Source of the DNA: Loxodes magnus
Lineage: Eukaryota > Ciliophora > Karyorelictea > Loxodida > Loxodidae
Assembly (NCBI GenBank): GCA_946699065.1
Contig: CAMPDV010001306.1
Span: 56,030-120,029 of the forward strand
Reading direction: 5' to 3'
Length of the DNA stretch: 64,000 bases
Shown: piece by piece, positions 25,420-35,781 of the stretch
How positions within the stretch are numbered: the first letter of the stretch is position 1
How the letters are laid out: each line of letters opens with the position of its first letter
Program-made: the position numbers and the translations under genes
Notes under the pieces: generated by a model
The model's input: only the letters and a program-made list of their open reading frames with translations
The model's database searches: none
Told to the model about the DNA's origin: nothing

Positions 25420-26241
25420 ATGAGTGGTCACACTAGTTATGTAAGATCTGTGGCTATATCCAGTGATTCAGAGTTCATCGTATCGGGAAGTGGAGATTAT
25501 ACGGTGAGACTATGGGACGTCAAGACAGGTACCTGTAAGACCATGAGAGGTCACACTAGTCTTGTATATGCTGTTGCTATATCCAGTGATTCAGAGTTCA
25601 TCGTATCGGGAAGTGGAGATTATACGGTGAGACTATGGGACGTCAAGACAGGTACCTGTAAGACCATGAGTGGTCACACTAGTCTTGTATATGCTGTGGC
25701 TATATCCAGTGATTCAGAGTTCATCGTATCGGGAAGTTATGATAATACGGTGAGACTATGGGACGTCAAGACAGGTACCTGTAAGACCATGAGTGGTCAC
25801 ACTAGTCTTGTATATGCTGTGGCTATATCCAGTGATTCAGAGTTCATCGTATCGGGAAGTCATGATTATACGGTGAGACTATGGGACGTCAAGACAGGTA
25901 CCTGTAAGACCATGAGTGGTCACACATATTCTGTAAGATCTGTGGCTATATCCAGTGATTCAGAGTTCATCGTATCGGGAAGTAGAGATTAGACGGTGAG
26001 ACTATGGGACGTCAAGACAGGTAACAGTAAGACCATGAGTGGTCACACAAATTATGTATATGCTGTGGCTATATCCAGTGATTCAGAGTTCATTGTATCA
26101 GGAAGTCGAGATAATACGGTGAGACTGAGGGACGTCAAGACAGGTACCTGTAAGACCATGAGTGGTCACACTAGTAATGTATATGCTGTGGCTATATCCA
26201 GTGATTCAGAGTTCATCGTATCGGGAAGTCATGATTAGACG
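25420..26241 (+). pseudogene. WD40 segments 25420-25992 and 25996-26238
   Basis: Open pieces of 190 and 80 codons end at TAG 25990 (RD) and TAG 26236 (HD). The first starts at an ATG of the MSGH motif because the upstream Trp codon is TGA (25390). The content repeats 22,789-23,535, including GTT near 25,572 and Arg for Trp near 26,126. Confidence 0.75.
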
Positions 26242-28073
26242 GTGAGACTATGGGACGTCAAGACAGGTACCTGTAAGACCATGAGTGGTCACACTAGTAA
26301 TGTATATGCTGTGGCTATATCCAGTGATTCAGAGTTCATTGTATCAGGAAGTCGAGATAATACGGTGAGACTATGGGACGTCAAGACAGGTACCTGTAAG
26401 ACCATGAGTGGTCACACTAGTTATGTAAGATCTGTGGCTATATCCAGTGATTCAGAGTTCATCGTATCGGGAAGTCATGATTATACGGTGAGACTATGGG
26501 ACGTCAAGACAGGTACCTGTAAGACCATGAGTGGTCACACTAGTTATGTATATGCTGTGGCTATATCCAGTGATTCAGAGTTCATCGTATCGGGAAGTAG
26601 AGATAATACGGTGAGACTATGGAACGTCAAGACAGGTACCTGTAAGACCATGAGTGGTCACACTAGTTATGTAAGATCTGTGGCTATATCCAGTGATTCA
26701 GAGTTCATCGTATCGGGAAGTCATGATTATACGGTGAGACTATGGGACGTCAAGACAGGTACCTGTAAGACCATGAGTGGTCACACTAGTTATGTATATG
26801 CTGTGGCTATATCCAGTGATTCAGAGTTCATTGTATCAGGAAGTCGAGATAATACGGTGAGACTATGGGACGTCAAGACAGGTACCTGTAAGACCATGAG
26901 TGGTCACACTAGTTATGTAAGATCTGTGGCTATATCCAGTGATTCAGAGTTCATCGTATCGGGAAGTCATGATTATACGGTGAGACTATGGGACGTCAAG
27001 ACAGGTACCTGTAAGACCATGAGTGGTCACACTAGTTATGTATATGCTGTGGCTATATCCAGTGATTCAGAGTTCATCGTATCGGGAAGTTATGATTATA
27101 CGGTGAGACTATGGGACGTCAAGACAGGTACCTGTAAGACCATGAGTGGTCACACTAGTTATGTAAGATCTGTGGCTATATCCAGTGATTCAGAGTTCAT
27201 CGTATCGGGAAGTTATGATTATACGGTGAGACTATGGGACGTCAAGACAGGTACCTGTAAGACCATGAGTGGTCACACTAGTAATGTATATGCTGTGGCT
27301 ATATCCAGTAATTCAGAGTTCATCGTATCGGGAAGTGATGATAAGACGGTGAAACTATGGGACGTCAAGACAGGTACCTGTAAGACAATGAGTGGTCACA
27401 CTTGATAAGTATTATCTGTGGCTATATCCAGTAATTCAGAGTTCATCGTATCGGGAAGTGATGATAAGACGGTGAGACTATGGGACGTCAAGACAGGTAT
27501 CTGTAAGACCATGAGTGGTCACACAAATTATGTATATGCTGTGGCTATATCCAGTGATTCAGAGTTCATCGTATCGGGAAGTGGAGATTATACGGTGAGA
27601 CTATGGGACGTCAAGACAGGTACCTGTAAGACCATGAGTGGTCACACTAGTCTTGTATATGCTGTGGCTATATCCAGTGATTCAGAGTTCATCGTATCGG
27701 GAAGTTATGATAATACGGTGAGACTATGGGACGTCAAGACAGGTACCTGTAAGACCATGAGTGGTCACACAAATTATGTATATGCTGTGGCTATATCCAG
27801 TGATTCAGAGTTCATCGTATCGGGAAGTTATGATTATACGGTGAGACTATGGGACGTCAAGACAGGTATCTGTAAGACCATGAGTGGTCACACAAATTAT
27901 GTATATGCTGTGGCTATATCCAGTGATTCAGAGTTCATCGTATCGGGAAGTGGAGATTATACGGTGAGACTATGGGACGTCAAGACAGGTACCTGTAAGA
28001 CCATGAGTGGTCACACTAGTCTTGTATATGCTGTGGCTATATCCAGTGATTCAGAGTTCATCGTATCGGGAAG
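25495..28073 (+). repeat. 21-unit block, copy 2 (matches 22,789-25,367)
   Basis: This is the +2,706 copy. All four private markers of copy 1 are kept, so the two blocks share a recent common origin. About one unit (25,368-25,494) between the copies differs, so this is not a perfect tandem duplication, or one unit was replaced later. Confidence 0.85.
26242..27405 (+). CDS. Open WD40 segment, 387 codons, copy 2
   Basis: Its translation is identical to 23536-24699, with the same alternating TSYV-RSV and TSYV-YAV loops and the same TGA-TAA ending at 27403-27408. Identity of two 1.16-kb coding copies 2.7 kb apart points to recent block duplication. The GTG start is mid-repeat. Confidence 0.4.
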   Translation: MRLWDVKTGTCKTMSGHTSNVYAVAISSDSEFIVSGSRDNTVRLWDVKTGTCKTMSGHTSYVRSVAISSDSEFIVSGSHDYTVRLWDVKTGTCKTMSGHTSYVYAVAISSDSEFIVSGSRDNTVRLWNVKTGTCKTMSGHTSYVRSVAISSDSEFIVSGSHDYTVRLWDVKTGTCKTMSGHTSYVYAVAISSDSEFIVSGSRDNTVRLWDVKTGTCKTMSGHTSYVRSVAISSDSEFIVSGSHDYTVRLWDVKTGTCKTMSGHTSYVYAVAISSDSEFIVSGSYDYTVRLWDVKTGTCKTMSGHTSYVRSVAISSDSEFIVSGSYDYTVRLWDVKTGTCKTMSGHTSNVYAVAISSNSEFIVSGSDDKTVKLWDVKTGTCKTMSGHT

Positions 28074-28398
28074 TGGAGATTATACGGTGAGACTATGGGA
28101 CGTCAAGACAGGTACCTGTAAGACCATGAGTGGTCACACTAGTCTTGTATATGCTGTGGCTATATCCAGTGATTCAGAGTTCATCGTATCGGGAAGTTTT
28201 GATTATATGGTGAGACTATGGGACGTCAAGACAGGTACCTGTAAGACCATGAGTGGTCACACTAGTCTTGTATATGCTGTGGCTATATCCAGTGATTCAG
28301 AGTTCATCGTATCGGGAAGTCATGATTATACGGTGAGACTATGGGACGTCAAGACAGGTACCTGTAGGACCATGAGTGGTCACGCAGCTTCAGTATGA
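27418..28398 (+). CDS. Open WD40 segment, 326 codons (8 units)
   Basis: This segment is open from the stop pair at 27403-27408 to TGA 28396 (AASV loop). The first part copies 24712-25392. It then continues with TSLV-SGDY, TSLV-SFDYM and TSLV-SHDY units, so it avoids the Trp-stop of the other copy. Eight blades could form a single propeller, but no start signal is evident. Confidence 0.4.
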   Translation: MAISSNSEFIVSGSDDKTVRLWDVKTGICKTMSGHTNYVYAVAISSDSEFIVSGSGDYTVRLWDVKTGTCKTMSGHTSLVYAVAISSDSEFIVSGSYDNTVRLWDVKTGTCKTMSGHTNYVYAVAISSDSEFIVSGSYDYTVRLWDVKTGICKTMSGHTNYVYAVAISSDSEFIVSGSGDYTVRLWDVKTGTCKTMSGHTSLVYAVAISSDSEFIVSGSGDYTVRLWDVKTGTCKTMSGHTSLVYAVAISSDSEFIVSGSFDYMVRLWDVKTGTCKTMSGHTSLVYAVAISSDSEFIVSGSHDYTVRLWDVKTGTCRTMSGHAASV

Positions 28399-28455
28399 TC
28401 TGTGGCTATATCCAGTGATTCAGAGTTCATCGTATCGGGAAGTAGAGATTAGACG
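28399..28455 (+). pseudogene. Double-stop unit AASV-TGA 28396 plus RD-TAG 28450
   Basis: The unit begins after TGA 28396-28398 and meets TAG at 28450-28452, 54 bp later, at codon 17. The same two-stop unit occurs at 7732/7786, 11914/11968, 30241/30295, 30610/30664, 31840/31894 and 34669/34723. Confidence 0.85.
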
Positions 28456-29259
28456 GTGAGACTATGGGACGTCAAGACAGGTACCTGTAAGACCATGAGT
28501 GGTCACACTAGTTATGTATATGCTGTGGCTATATCCAGTAATTCAGAGTTCATCGTATCGGGAAGTGGAGATTATACGGTGAGACTATGGGACGTCAAGA
28601 CAGGTATCTGTAAGACCATGAGTGGTCACACAGATTCAGTATTATCTGTGTCTATATCCAGTGATTCAGAGTTCATCGTATCGGGAAGTGATGATAAGAC
28701 GGTGAGACTATGGGACGTCAAGACAGGTACCTGTAAGACCATGAGTGGTCACACTAGTAATGTATATGCTGTGGCTATATCCAGTGATTCAGAGTTCATC
28801 GTATCGGGAAGTTATGATTATATGGTGAGACTATGGGACGTCAAGACAGGTACCTGTAAGACCATGAGTGGTCACACTAGTTATGTAAGATCTGTGGCTA
28901 TATCCAGTGATTCAGAGTTCATTGTATCAGGAAGTCGAGATAATACGGTGAGACTATGGGACGTCAAGACAGGTACCTGTAAGACCATGAGTGGTCACAC
29001 TAGTAATGTATATGCTGTGGCTATATCCAGTAATTCAGAGTTCATCGTATCGGGAAGTCATGATTATATGGTGAGACTATGGGACGTCAAGACAGGTACC
29101 TGTAAGACCATGAGTGGTCACACTAGTAATGTATATGCTGTGGCTATATCCAGTAATTCAGAGTTCATCGTATCGGAAAGTTATGATAATACGGTGAGAC
29201 TATGGGACGTCAAGACAGGTACCTGTAAGACCATGAGTGGTCACGCAGCTTCAGTATGA
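28456..29259 (+). CDS. Open WD40 segment, 267 codons (about 6.5 units)
   Basis: It begins with the cassette shared with 7792 and 11974 (TSYV-SNSEF-SGDY with Ile28, TDSV-SDDK, then SYDYM and TSYV-RSV-SRDN). It stays open where the 11974 copy stops: here the SHD unit reads TAT-ATG (SHDYM) instead of SHD-TAG. It ends at TGA 29257 (AASV). This gives a direct comparison of a stop allele and a sense allele at codon 17. Confidence 0.4.
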   Translation: MRLWDVKTGTCKTMSGHTSYVYAVAISSNSEFIVSGSGDYTVRLWDVKTGICKTMSGHTDSVLSVSISSDSEFIVSGSDDKTVRLWDVKTGTCKTMSGHTSNVYAVAISSDSEFIVSGSYDYMVRLWDVKTGTCKTMSGHTSYVRSVAISSDSEFIVSGSRDNTVRLWDVKTGTCKTMSGHTSNVYAVAISSNSEFIVSGSHDYMVRLWDVKTGTCKTMSGHTSNVYAVAISSNSEFIVSESYDNTVRLWDVKTGTCKTMSGHAASV

Positions 29260-29508
29260 TCTGTGGCTATATCCAGTGATTCAGAGTTCATTGTATCAGG
29301 AAGTCGAGATAATACGGTGAGACTATGGGACGTCAAGACAGGTACCTGTAGGACCATGAGTGGTCACACTAGTTATGTATATGCTGTGGCTATATCCAGT
29401 GATTCAGAGTTCATTGTATCAGGAAGTGGAGATTATACGGTGAGACTATGGGACGTCAAGACAGGTACCTGTAAGACCATGAGTGGTCACACTAGTCATG
29501 TATGATCT
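29260..29508 (+). pseudogene. WD40 segment 29263-29505, 80 codons
   Basis: Two units lie between TGA 29257 (AASV) and TGA 29503 (SHV). They contain SRDN and SGDY with the TTG/CAG haplotype. The next segment begins with SRSRDN (Arg13). Confidence 0.75.
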
Positions 29509-30375
29509 GTGGCTATATCCAGTGATTCAGAGTTCATCGTATCGAGAAGTCGAGATAATACGGTGAGACTATGGGACGTCAAGACAGGTACCTGTAAGAC
29601 CATGAGTGGTCACACTAGTTATGTATATGCTGTGGCTATATCCAGTGATTCAGAGTTCATTGTATCAGGAAGTCGAGATAATACGGTGAGACTATGGGAC
29701 GTCAAGACAGGTACCTGTAAGACCATGAGTGGTCACACTAGTTATGTATATGCTGTGGCTATATCCAGTGATTCAGAGTTCATCGTATCGGGAAGTTATG
29801 ATTATACGGTGAGACTATGGGACGTCAAGACAGGTACCTGTAAGACCATGAGTGGTCACACTAGTAATGTATATGCTGTGGCTATATCCAGTAATTCAGA
29901 GTTCATCGTATCGGGAAGTGATGATAAGACGGTGAAACTATGGGACGTCAAGACAGGTACCTGTAAGACAATGAGTGGTCACACTAGTCTTGTATATGCT
30001 GTGGCTATATCCAGTGATTCAGAGTTCATCGTATCGGGAAGTGATGATAAGACGGTGAGACTATGGGACGTCAAGACAGGTATCTGTAAGACCATGAGTG
30101 GTCACACAAATTATGTATATGCTGTGGCTATATCCAGTGATTCAGAGTTCATCGTATCGGGAAGTTATGATTATATGGTGAGACTATGGGACGTCAAGAC
30201 AGGTAACAGTAGGACCATGAGTGGTCACGCAGCTTCAGTATGATCTGTGGCTATATCCAGTGATTCAGAGTTCATCGTATCGGGAAGTAGAGATTAGACG
30301 GTGAGACTATGGGACGTCAAGACAGGTACCTGTAAGACCATGAGTGGTCACACTAGTTATGTATATGCTGTGGCT
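29445..30375 (+). repeat. Block of about 7.5 units, copy 1 (matches 31,044-31,974)
   Basis: The match runs at an offset of 1,599 bp (13 units). It includes the whole open segment 29509-30243, a private AAGACA before ATG near 29,965 and 31,564, the NSRT strand d before AASV-TGA (30241 and 31840), and RD-TAG (30295 and 31894). Borders are approximate. Confidence 0.82.
29509..30243 (+). CDS. Open WD40 segment, 244 codons (6 units)
   Basis: The segment lies between TGA 29503 and TGA 30241. Units are SRSRDN, RDN, YDY, DDK with Lys20, DDK with Ile28, then SYDYM with NSRT and an AASV loop. An identical protein is encoded at 31108-31842. Six blades fall one short of a typical propeller. Confidence 0.38.
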   Translation: MAISSDSEFIVSRSRDNTVRLWDVKTGTCKTMSGHTSYVYAVAISSDSEFIVSGSRDNTVRLWDVKTGTCKTMSGHTSYVYAVAISSDSEFIVSGSYDYTVRLWDVKTGTCKTMSGHTSNVYAVAISSNSEFIVSGSDDKTVKLWDVKTGTCKTMSGHTSLVYAVAISSDSEFIVSGSDDKTVRLWDVKTGICKTMSGHTNYVYAVAISSDSEFIVSGSYDYMVRLWDVKTGNSRTMSGHAASV

Positions 30376-31107
30376 ATATCCAGTGATTCAGAGTTCATTG
30401 TATCAGGAAGTCGAGATAATACGGTGAGACTATGGGACGTCAAGACAGGTACCTGTAAGACCATGAGTGGTCACACAAATTATGTATATGCTGTGGCTAT
30501 ATCCAGTGATTCAGAGTTCATCGTATCGGGAAGTTATGATTATATGGTGAGACTATGGGACGTCAAGACAGGTAACAGTAGGACCATGAGTGGTCACGCA
30601 GCTTCAGTATGATCTGTGGCTATATCCAGTGATTCAGAGTTCATCGTATCGGGAAGTAGAGATTAGACGGTGAGACTATGGGACGTCAAGACAGGTACCT
30701 GTAAGACCATGAGTGGTCACACTAGTTATGTATATGCTGTGGCTATATCCAGTAATTCAGAGTTCATCGTATCGGAAAGTTATGATAATACGGTGAGACT
30801 ATGGGACGTCAAGACAGGTACCTGTAAGACCATGAGTGGTCACGCAGCTTCAGTATGATCTGTGGCTATATCCAGTGATTCAGAGTTCATTGTATCAGGA
30901 AGTCGAGATAATACGGTGAGACTATGGGACGTCAAGACAGGTACCTGTAGGACCATGAGTGGTCACACAGATTCAGTATTATCTGTGTCTATATCCAGTG
31001 ATTCAGAGTTCATCGTATCGGGAAGTGATGATAAGACGGTGAGACTATGGGACGTCAAGACAGGTACCTGTAAGACCATGAGTGGTCACACTAGTCATGT
31101 ATGATCT
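30244..31107 (+). pseudogene. Short WD40 segments 30301-30612, 30670-30858 and 30862-31104
   Basis: Stops are TAG 30295, TGA 30610, TAG 30664, TGA 30856 and TGA 31102. The double-stop unit (AASV-TGA then RD-TAG) occurs twice, 369 bp (3 units) apart, at 30241/30295 and 30610/30664. This marks a local three-unit duplication of the block SRD-TAG, TSYV, TNYV-SYDYM-NSRT. Confidence 0.78.
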
Positions 31108-31974
31108 GTGGCTATATCCAGTGATTCAGAGTTCATCGTATCGAGAAGTCGAGATAATACGGTGAGACTATGGGACGTCAAGACAGGTACCTGTAAGACC
31201 ATGAGTGGTCACACTAGTTATGTATATGCTGTGGCTATATCCAGTGATTCAGAGTTCATTGTATCAGGAAGTCGAGATAATACGGTGAGACTATGGGACG
31301 TCAAGACAGGTACCTGTAAGACCATGAGTGGTCACACTAGTTATGTATATGCTGTGGCTATATCCAGTGATTCAGAGTTCATCGTATCGGGAAGTTATGA
31401 TTATACGGTGAGACTATGGGACGTCAAGACAGGTACCTGTAAGACCATGAGTGGTCACACTAGTAATGTATATGCTGTGGCTATATCCAGTAATTCAGAG
31501 TTCATCGTATCGGGAAGTGATGATAAGACGGTGAAACTATGGGACGTCAAGACAGGTACCTGTAAGACAATGAGTGGTCACACTAGTCTTGTATATGCTG
31601 TGGCTATATCCAGTGATTCAGAGTTCATCGTATCGGGAAGTGATGATAAGACGGTGAGACTATGGGACGTCAAGACAGGTATCTGTAAGACCATGAGTGG
31701 TCACACAAATTATGTATATGCTGTGGCTATATCCAGTGATTCAGAGTTCATCGTATCGGGAAGTTATGATTATATGGTGAGACTATGGGACGTCAAGACA
31801 GGTAACAGTAGGACCATGAGTGGTCACGCAGCTTCAGTATGATCTGTGGCTATATCCAGTGATTCAGAGTTCATCGTATCGGGAAGTAGAGATTAGACGG
31901 TGAGACTATGGGACGTCAAGACAGGTACCTGTAAGACCATGAGTGGTCACACTAGTTATGTATATGCTGTGGCT
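31044..31974 (+). repeat. Block of about 7.5 units, copy 2
   Basis: This is the +1,599 copy of 29,445-30,375. It ends where copy 1 has SDSEF-SRDN and this copy has SNSEF-SGDY, near 31,974. Confidence 0.8.
31108..31842 (+). CDS. Open WD40 segment, 244 codons (6 units), second copy
   Basis: The translation is identical to 29509-30243, including Arg13 in the first unit and the NSRT-AASV end. It lies between TGA 31102 and TGA 31840. It is followed by the double-stop unit with TAG 31894. Confidence 0.38.
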   Translation: MAISSDSEFIVSRSRDNTVRLWDVKTGTCKTMSGHTSYVYAVAISSDSEFIVSGSRDNTVRLWDVKTGTCKTMSGHTSYVYAVAISSDSEFIVSGSYDYTVRLWDVKTGTCKTMSGHTSNVYAVAISSNSEFIVSGSDDKTVKLWDVKTGTCKTMSGHTSLVYAVAISSDSEFIVSGSDDKTVRLWDVKTGICKTMSGHTNYVYAVAISSDSEFIVSGSYDYMVRLWDVKTGNSRTMSGHAASV

Positions 31975-32268
31975 ATATCCAGTAATTCAGAGTTCATCGT
32001 ATCGGGAAGTGGAGATTATACGGTGAGACTATGGGACGTCAAGACAGGTACCTGTAAGACCATGAGTGGTCACACTAGTTATGTAAGATCTGTGGCTATA
32101 TCCAGTGATTCAGAGTTCATTGTATCAGGAAGTCGAGATAATACGGTGAGACTATGGGACGTCAAGACAGGTACCTGTAAGACCATGAGTGGTCACACTA
32201 GTAATGTATATGCTGTGGCTATATCCAGTAATTCAGAGTTCATCGTATCGGGAAGTCATGATTAGACG
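31843..32268 (+). pseudogene. WD40 segment 31900-32265, 121 codons
   Basis: This piece is flanked by TAG 31894 (RD) and TAG 32263 (HD). Its three units are TSYV-SNSEF-SGDY, TSYV-RSV-SRDN and TSNV-SNSEF-SHD-TAG. Confidence 0.75.
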
Positions 32269-33372
32269 GTGAGACTATGGGACGTCAAGACAGGTACCTG
32301 TAAGACCATGAGTGGTCACGCAGCTTCAGTATTATCTGTGGCTATATCCAGTGATTCAGAGTTCATCGTATCGGAAAGTTATGATAATACGGTGAGACTA
32401 TGGGACGTCAAGACAGGTACCTGTAAGACCATGAGTGGTCACACAGATTCAGTATTATCTGTGTCTATATCCAGTGATTCAGAGTTCATCGTATCGGGAA
32501 GTGATGATAAGACGGTGAGACTATGGGACGTCAAGACAGGTACCTGTAAGACCATGAGTGGTCACACTAGTTATGTATATGCTGTGGCTATATCCAGTGA
32601 TTCAGAGTTCATCGTATCGGGAAGTTATGATTATACGGTGAGACTATGGGACGTCAAGACAGGTACCTGTAAGACCATGAGTGGTCACACTAGTAATGTA
32701 TATGCTGTGGCTATATCCAGTGATTCAGAGTTCATCGTATCGGGAAGTGATGATAAGACGGTGAGACTATGGGACGTCAAGACAGGTACCTGTAAGACCA
32801 TGAGTGGTCACACTAGTAATGTATATGCTGTGGCTATATCCAGTGATTCAGAGTTCATTGTATCAGGAAGTCGAGATAATACGGTGAGACTATGGGACGT
32901 CAAGACAGGTACCTGTAAGACCATGAGTGGTCACGCAGCTTCAGTATTATCTGTGGCTATATCCAGTGATTCAGAGTTCATCGTATCGGGAAGTCATGAT
33001 TATACGGTGAGACTATGGGACGTCAAGACAGGTACCTGTAAGACCATGAGTGGTCACACTAGTTATGTATATGCTGTGGCTATATCCAGTGATTCAGAGT
33101 TCATTGTATCAGGAAGTCGAGATAATACGGTGAGACTATGGGACGTCAAGACAGGTACCTGTAAGACCATGAGTGGTCACACAAATTATGTATATGCTGT
33201 GGCTATATCCAGTGATTCAGAGTTCATCGTATCGGGAAGTTATGATTATATGGTGAGACTATGGGACGTCAAGACAGGTACCTGTAAGACCATGAGTGGT
33301 CACACTAGTAATGTATATGCTGTGGCTATATCCAGTAATTCAGAGTTCATCGTATCGGGAAGTCATGATTAG
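32269..33372 (+). CDS. Open WD40 segment, 367 codons (9 units)
   Basis: It is open from TAG 32263 to TAG 33370, both in SNSEF-SHD units, so the stop-to-stop distance is exactly nine units (1,107 bp). It contains AASV-SESYDN (Glu13 instead of Gly13), TDSV-SDDK, YDY, DDK and RDN units. The SHD-TAG plus AASV-SESYDN junction is repeated at 33370-33500. Confidence 0.4.
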   Translation: MRLWDVKTGTCKTMSGHAASVLSVAISSDSEFIVSESYDNTVRLWDVKTGTCKTMSGHTDSVLSVSISSDSEFIVSGSDDKTVRLWDVKTGTCKTMSGHTSYVYAVAISSDSEFIVSGSYDYTVRLWDVKTGTCKTMSGHTSNVYAVAISSDSEFIVSGSDDKTVRLWDVKTGTCKTMSGHTSNVYAVAISSDSEFIVSGSRDNTVRLWDVKTGTCKTMSGHAASVLSVAISSDSEFIVSGSHDYTVRLWDVKTGTCKTMSGHTSYVYAVAISSDSEFIVSGSRDNTVRLWDVKTGTCKTMSGHTNYVYAVAISSDSEFIVSGSYDYMVRLWDVKTGTCKTMSGHTSNVYAVAISSNSEFIVSGSHD

Positions 33373-35166
33373 ACGGTGAGACTATGGGACGTCAAGACAG
33401 GTACCTGTAAGACCATGAGTGGTCACGCAGCTTCAGTATTATCTGTGGCTATATCCAGTGATTCAGAGTTCATCGTATCGGAAAGTTATGATAATACGGT
33501 GAGACTATGGGACGTCAAGACAGGTACCTGTAAGACCATGAGTGGTCACACTAGTTATGTATATGCTGTGGCTATATCCAGTAATTCAGAGTTCATTGTA
33601 TCAGGAAGTTATGATTATACGGTGAGACTATGGGACGTCAAGACAGGTACCTGTAAGACCATGAGTGGTCACACTAGTCATGTATGATCTGTGGCTATAT
33701 CCAGTGATTCAGAGTTCATCGTATCGAGAAGTCGAGATAATACGGTGAGACTATGGGACGTCAAGACAGGTACCTGTAAGACCATGAGTGGTCACACTAG
33801 TTATGTATATGCTGTGGCTATATCCAGTGATTCAGAGTTCATTGTATCAGGAAGTCGAGATAATACGGTGAGACTATGGGACGTCAAGACAGGTACCTGT
33901 AAGACCATGAGTGGTCACACTAGTTATGTATATGCTGTGGCTATATCCAGTAATTCAGAGTTCATCGTATCAGGAAGTGATGATAAGACGGTGAAACTAT
34001 GGGACGTCAAGACAGGTACCTGTAAGACCATGAGTGGTCACACTAGATAAGTATTATCTGTGGCTATATCCAGTGATTCAGAGTTCATTGTATCGAGAAG
34101 TCGAGATAATACGGTGAGACTATGGGACGTCAAGACAGGTACCTGTAAGACCATGAGTGGTCACACTAGTAATGTATATGCTGTGGCTATATCCAGTGAT
34201 TCAGAGTTCATCGTATCGGGAAGTCATGATTATACGGTGAGACTATGGGACGTCAAGACAGGTACCTGTAAGACCATGAGTGGTCACACAAATTATGTAT
34301 ATGCTGTGGCTATATCCAGTGATTCAGAGTTCATCGTATCGGGAAGTTATGATTATACGGTGAGACTATGGGACGTCAAGACAGGTACCTGTAAGACCAT
34401 GAGTGGTCACACTAGTAATGTATATGCTGTGGCTATATCCAGTAATTCAGAGTTCATCGTATCGGGAAGTGATGATAAGACGGTGAAACTATGGGACGTC
34501 AAGACAGGTACCTGTAAGACCATGAGTGGTCACACTAGATAAGTATTATCTGTGGCTATATCCAGTGATTCAGAGTTCATTGTATCAGGAAGTTATGATT
34601 ATACGGTGAGACTATGGGACGTCAAGACAGGTACCTGTAGGACCATGAGTGGTCACGCAGCTTCAGTATGATCTGTGGCTATATCCAGTGATTCAGAGTT
34701 CATCGTATCGGGAAGTAGAGATTAGACGGTGAGACTATGGGACGTCAAGACAGGTACCTGTAAGACCATGAGTGGTCACACTAGTTATGTATATGCTGTG
34801 GCTATATCCAGTGATTCAGAGTTCATCGTATCGGAAAGTGGAGATTATACGGTGAGACTATGGGACGTCAAGACAGGTACCTGTAAGACCATGAGTGGTC
34901 ACACTAGTTATGTAAGATCTGTGGCTATATCCAGTGATTCAGAGTTCATTGTATCAGGAAGTCGAGATAATACGGTGAGACTATGGGACGTCAAGACAGG
35001 TACCTGTAAGACCATGAGTGGTCACACTAGTAATGTATATGCTGTGGCTATATCCAGTAATTCAGAGTTCATCGTATCGGGAAGTGATGATAAGACGGTG
35101 AAACTATGGGACGTCAAGACAGGTACCTGTAAGACCATGAGTGGTCACACTAGATAAGTATTATCT
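33373..35166 (+). pseudogene. WD40 segments of 103, 119, 160 and 142 codons
   Basis: Open pieces are 33376-33687, 33691-34050, 34060-34542 and 34729-35157. They end at TGA 33685 (SHV), TAA 34048, 34540 and 35155 (TR), with the double-stop unit TGA 34669 and TAG 34723 between. This is the densest run of TR-TAA stops, and each of those is followed by the TTA-TCT version of codons 40-41. Confidence 0.8.
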
Positions 35167-35778
35167 GTGGCTATATCCAGTGATTCAGAGTTCATCGTAT
35201 CGGAAAGTTATGATAATACGGTGAGACTATGGGACGTCAAGACAGGTACCTGTAAGACCATGAGTGGTCACACAGATTCAGTATTATCTGTGTCTATATC
35301 CAGTGATTCAGAGTTCATTGTATCAGGAAGTCGAGATAATACGGTGAGACTATGGGACGTCAAGACAGGTACCTGTAGGACCATGAGTGGTCACACTAGT
35401 TATGTATATGCTGTGGCTATATCCAGTGATTCAGAGTTCATCGTATCGGGAAGTTATGATTATACGGTGAGACTATGGGACGTCAAGACAGGTACCTGTA
35501 AGACCATGAGTGGTCACACTAGTTATGTATATGCTGTGGCTATATCCAGTGATTCAGAGTTCATTGTATCAGGAAGTCGAGATAATACGGTGAGACTATG
35601 GGACGTCAAGACAGGTACCTGTAAGACCATGAGTGGTCACACAAATTATGTATATGCTGTGGCTATATCCAGTGATTCAGAGTTCATCGTATCGGGAAGT
35701 TATGATTATATGGTGAGACTATGGGACGTCAAGACAGGTACCTGTAAGACCATGAGTGGTCACGCAGCTTCAGTATGA
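35167..35778 (+). CDS. Open WD40 segment, 203 codons (5 units)
   Basis: It runs from TAA 35155 to TGA 35776 (AASV). It begins with SESYDN and TDSV units and ends TNYV-SYDYM-AASV. Only the TGA and TCT codons separate it from the next 367-codon segment, so reading through one TGA would give about 14 continuous blades. Confidence 0.35.
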   Translation: MAISSDSEFIVSESYDNTVRLWDVKTGTCKTMSGHTDSVLSVSISSDSEFIVSGSRDNTVRLWDVKTGTCRTMSGHTSYVYAVAISSDSEFIVSGSYDYTVRLWDVKTGTCKTMSGHTSYVYAVAISSDSEFIVSGSRDNTVRLWDVKTGTCKTMSGHTNYVYAVAISSDSEFIVSGSYDYMVRLWDVKTGTCKTMSGHAASV

Positions 35779-35781
35779 TCT

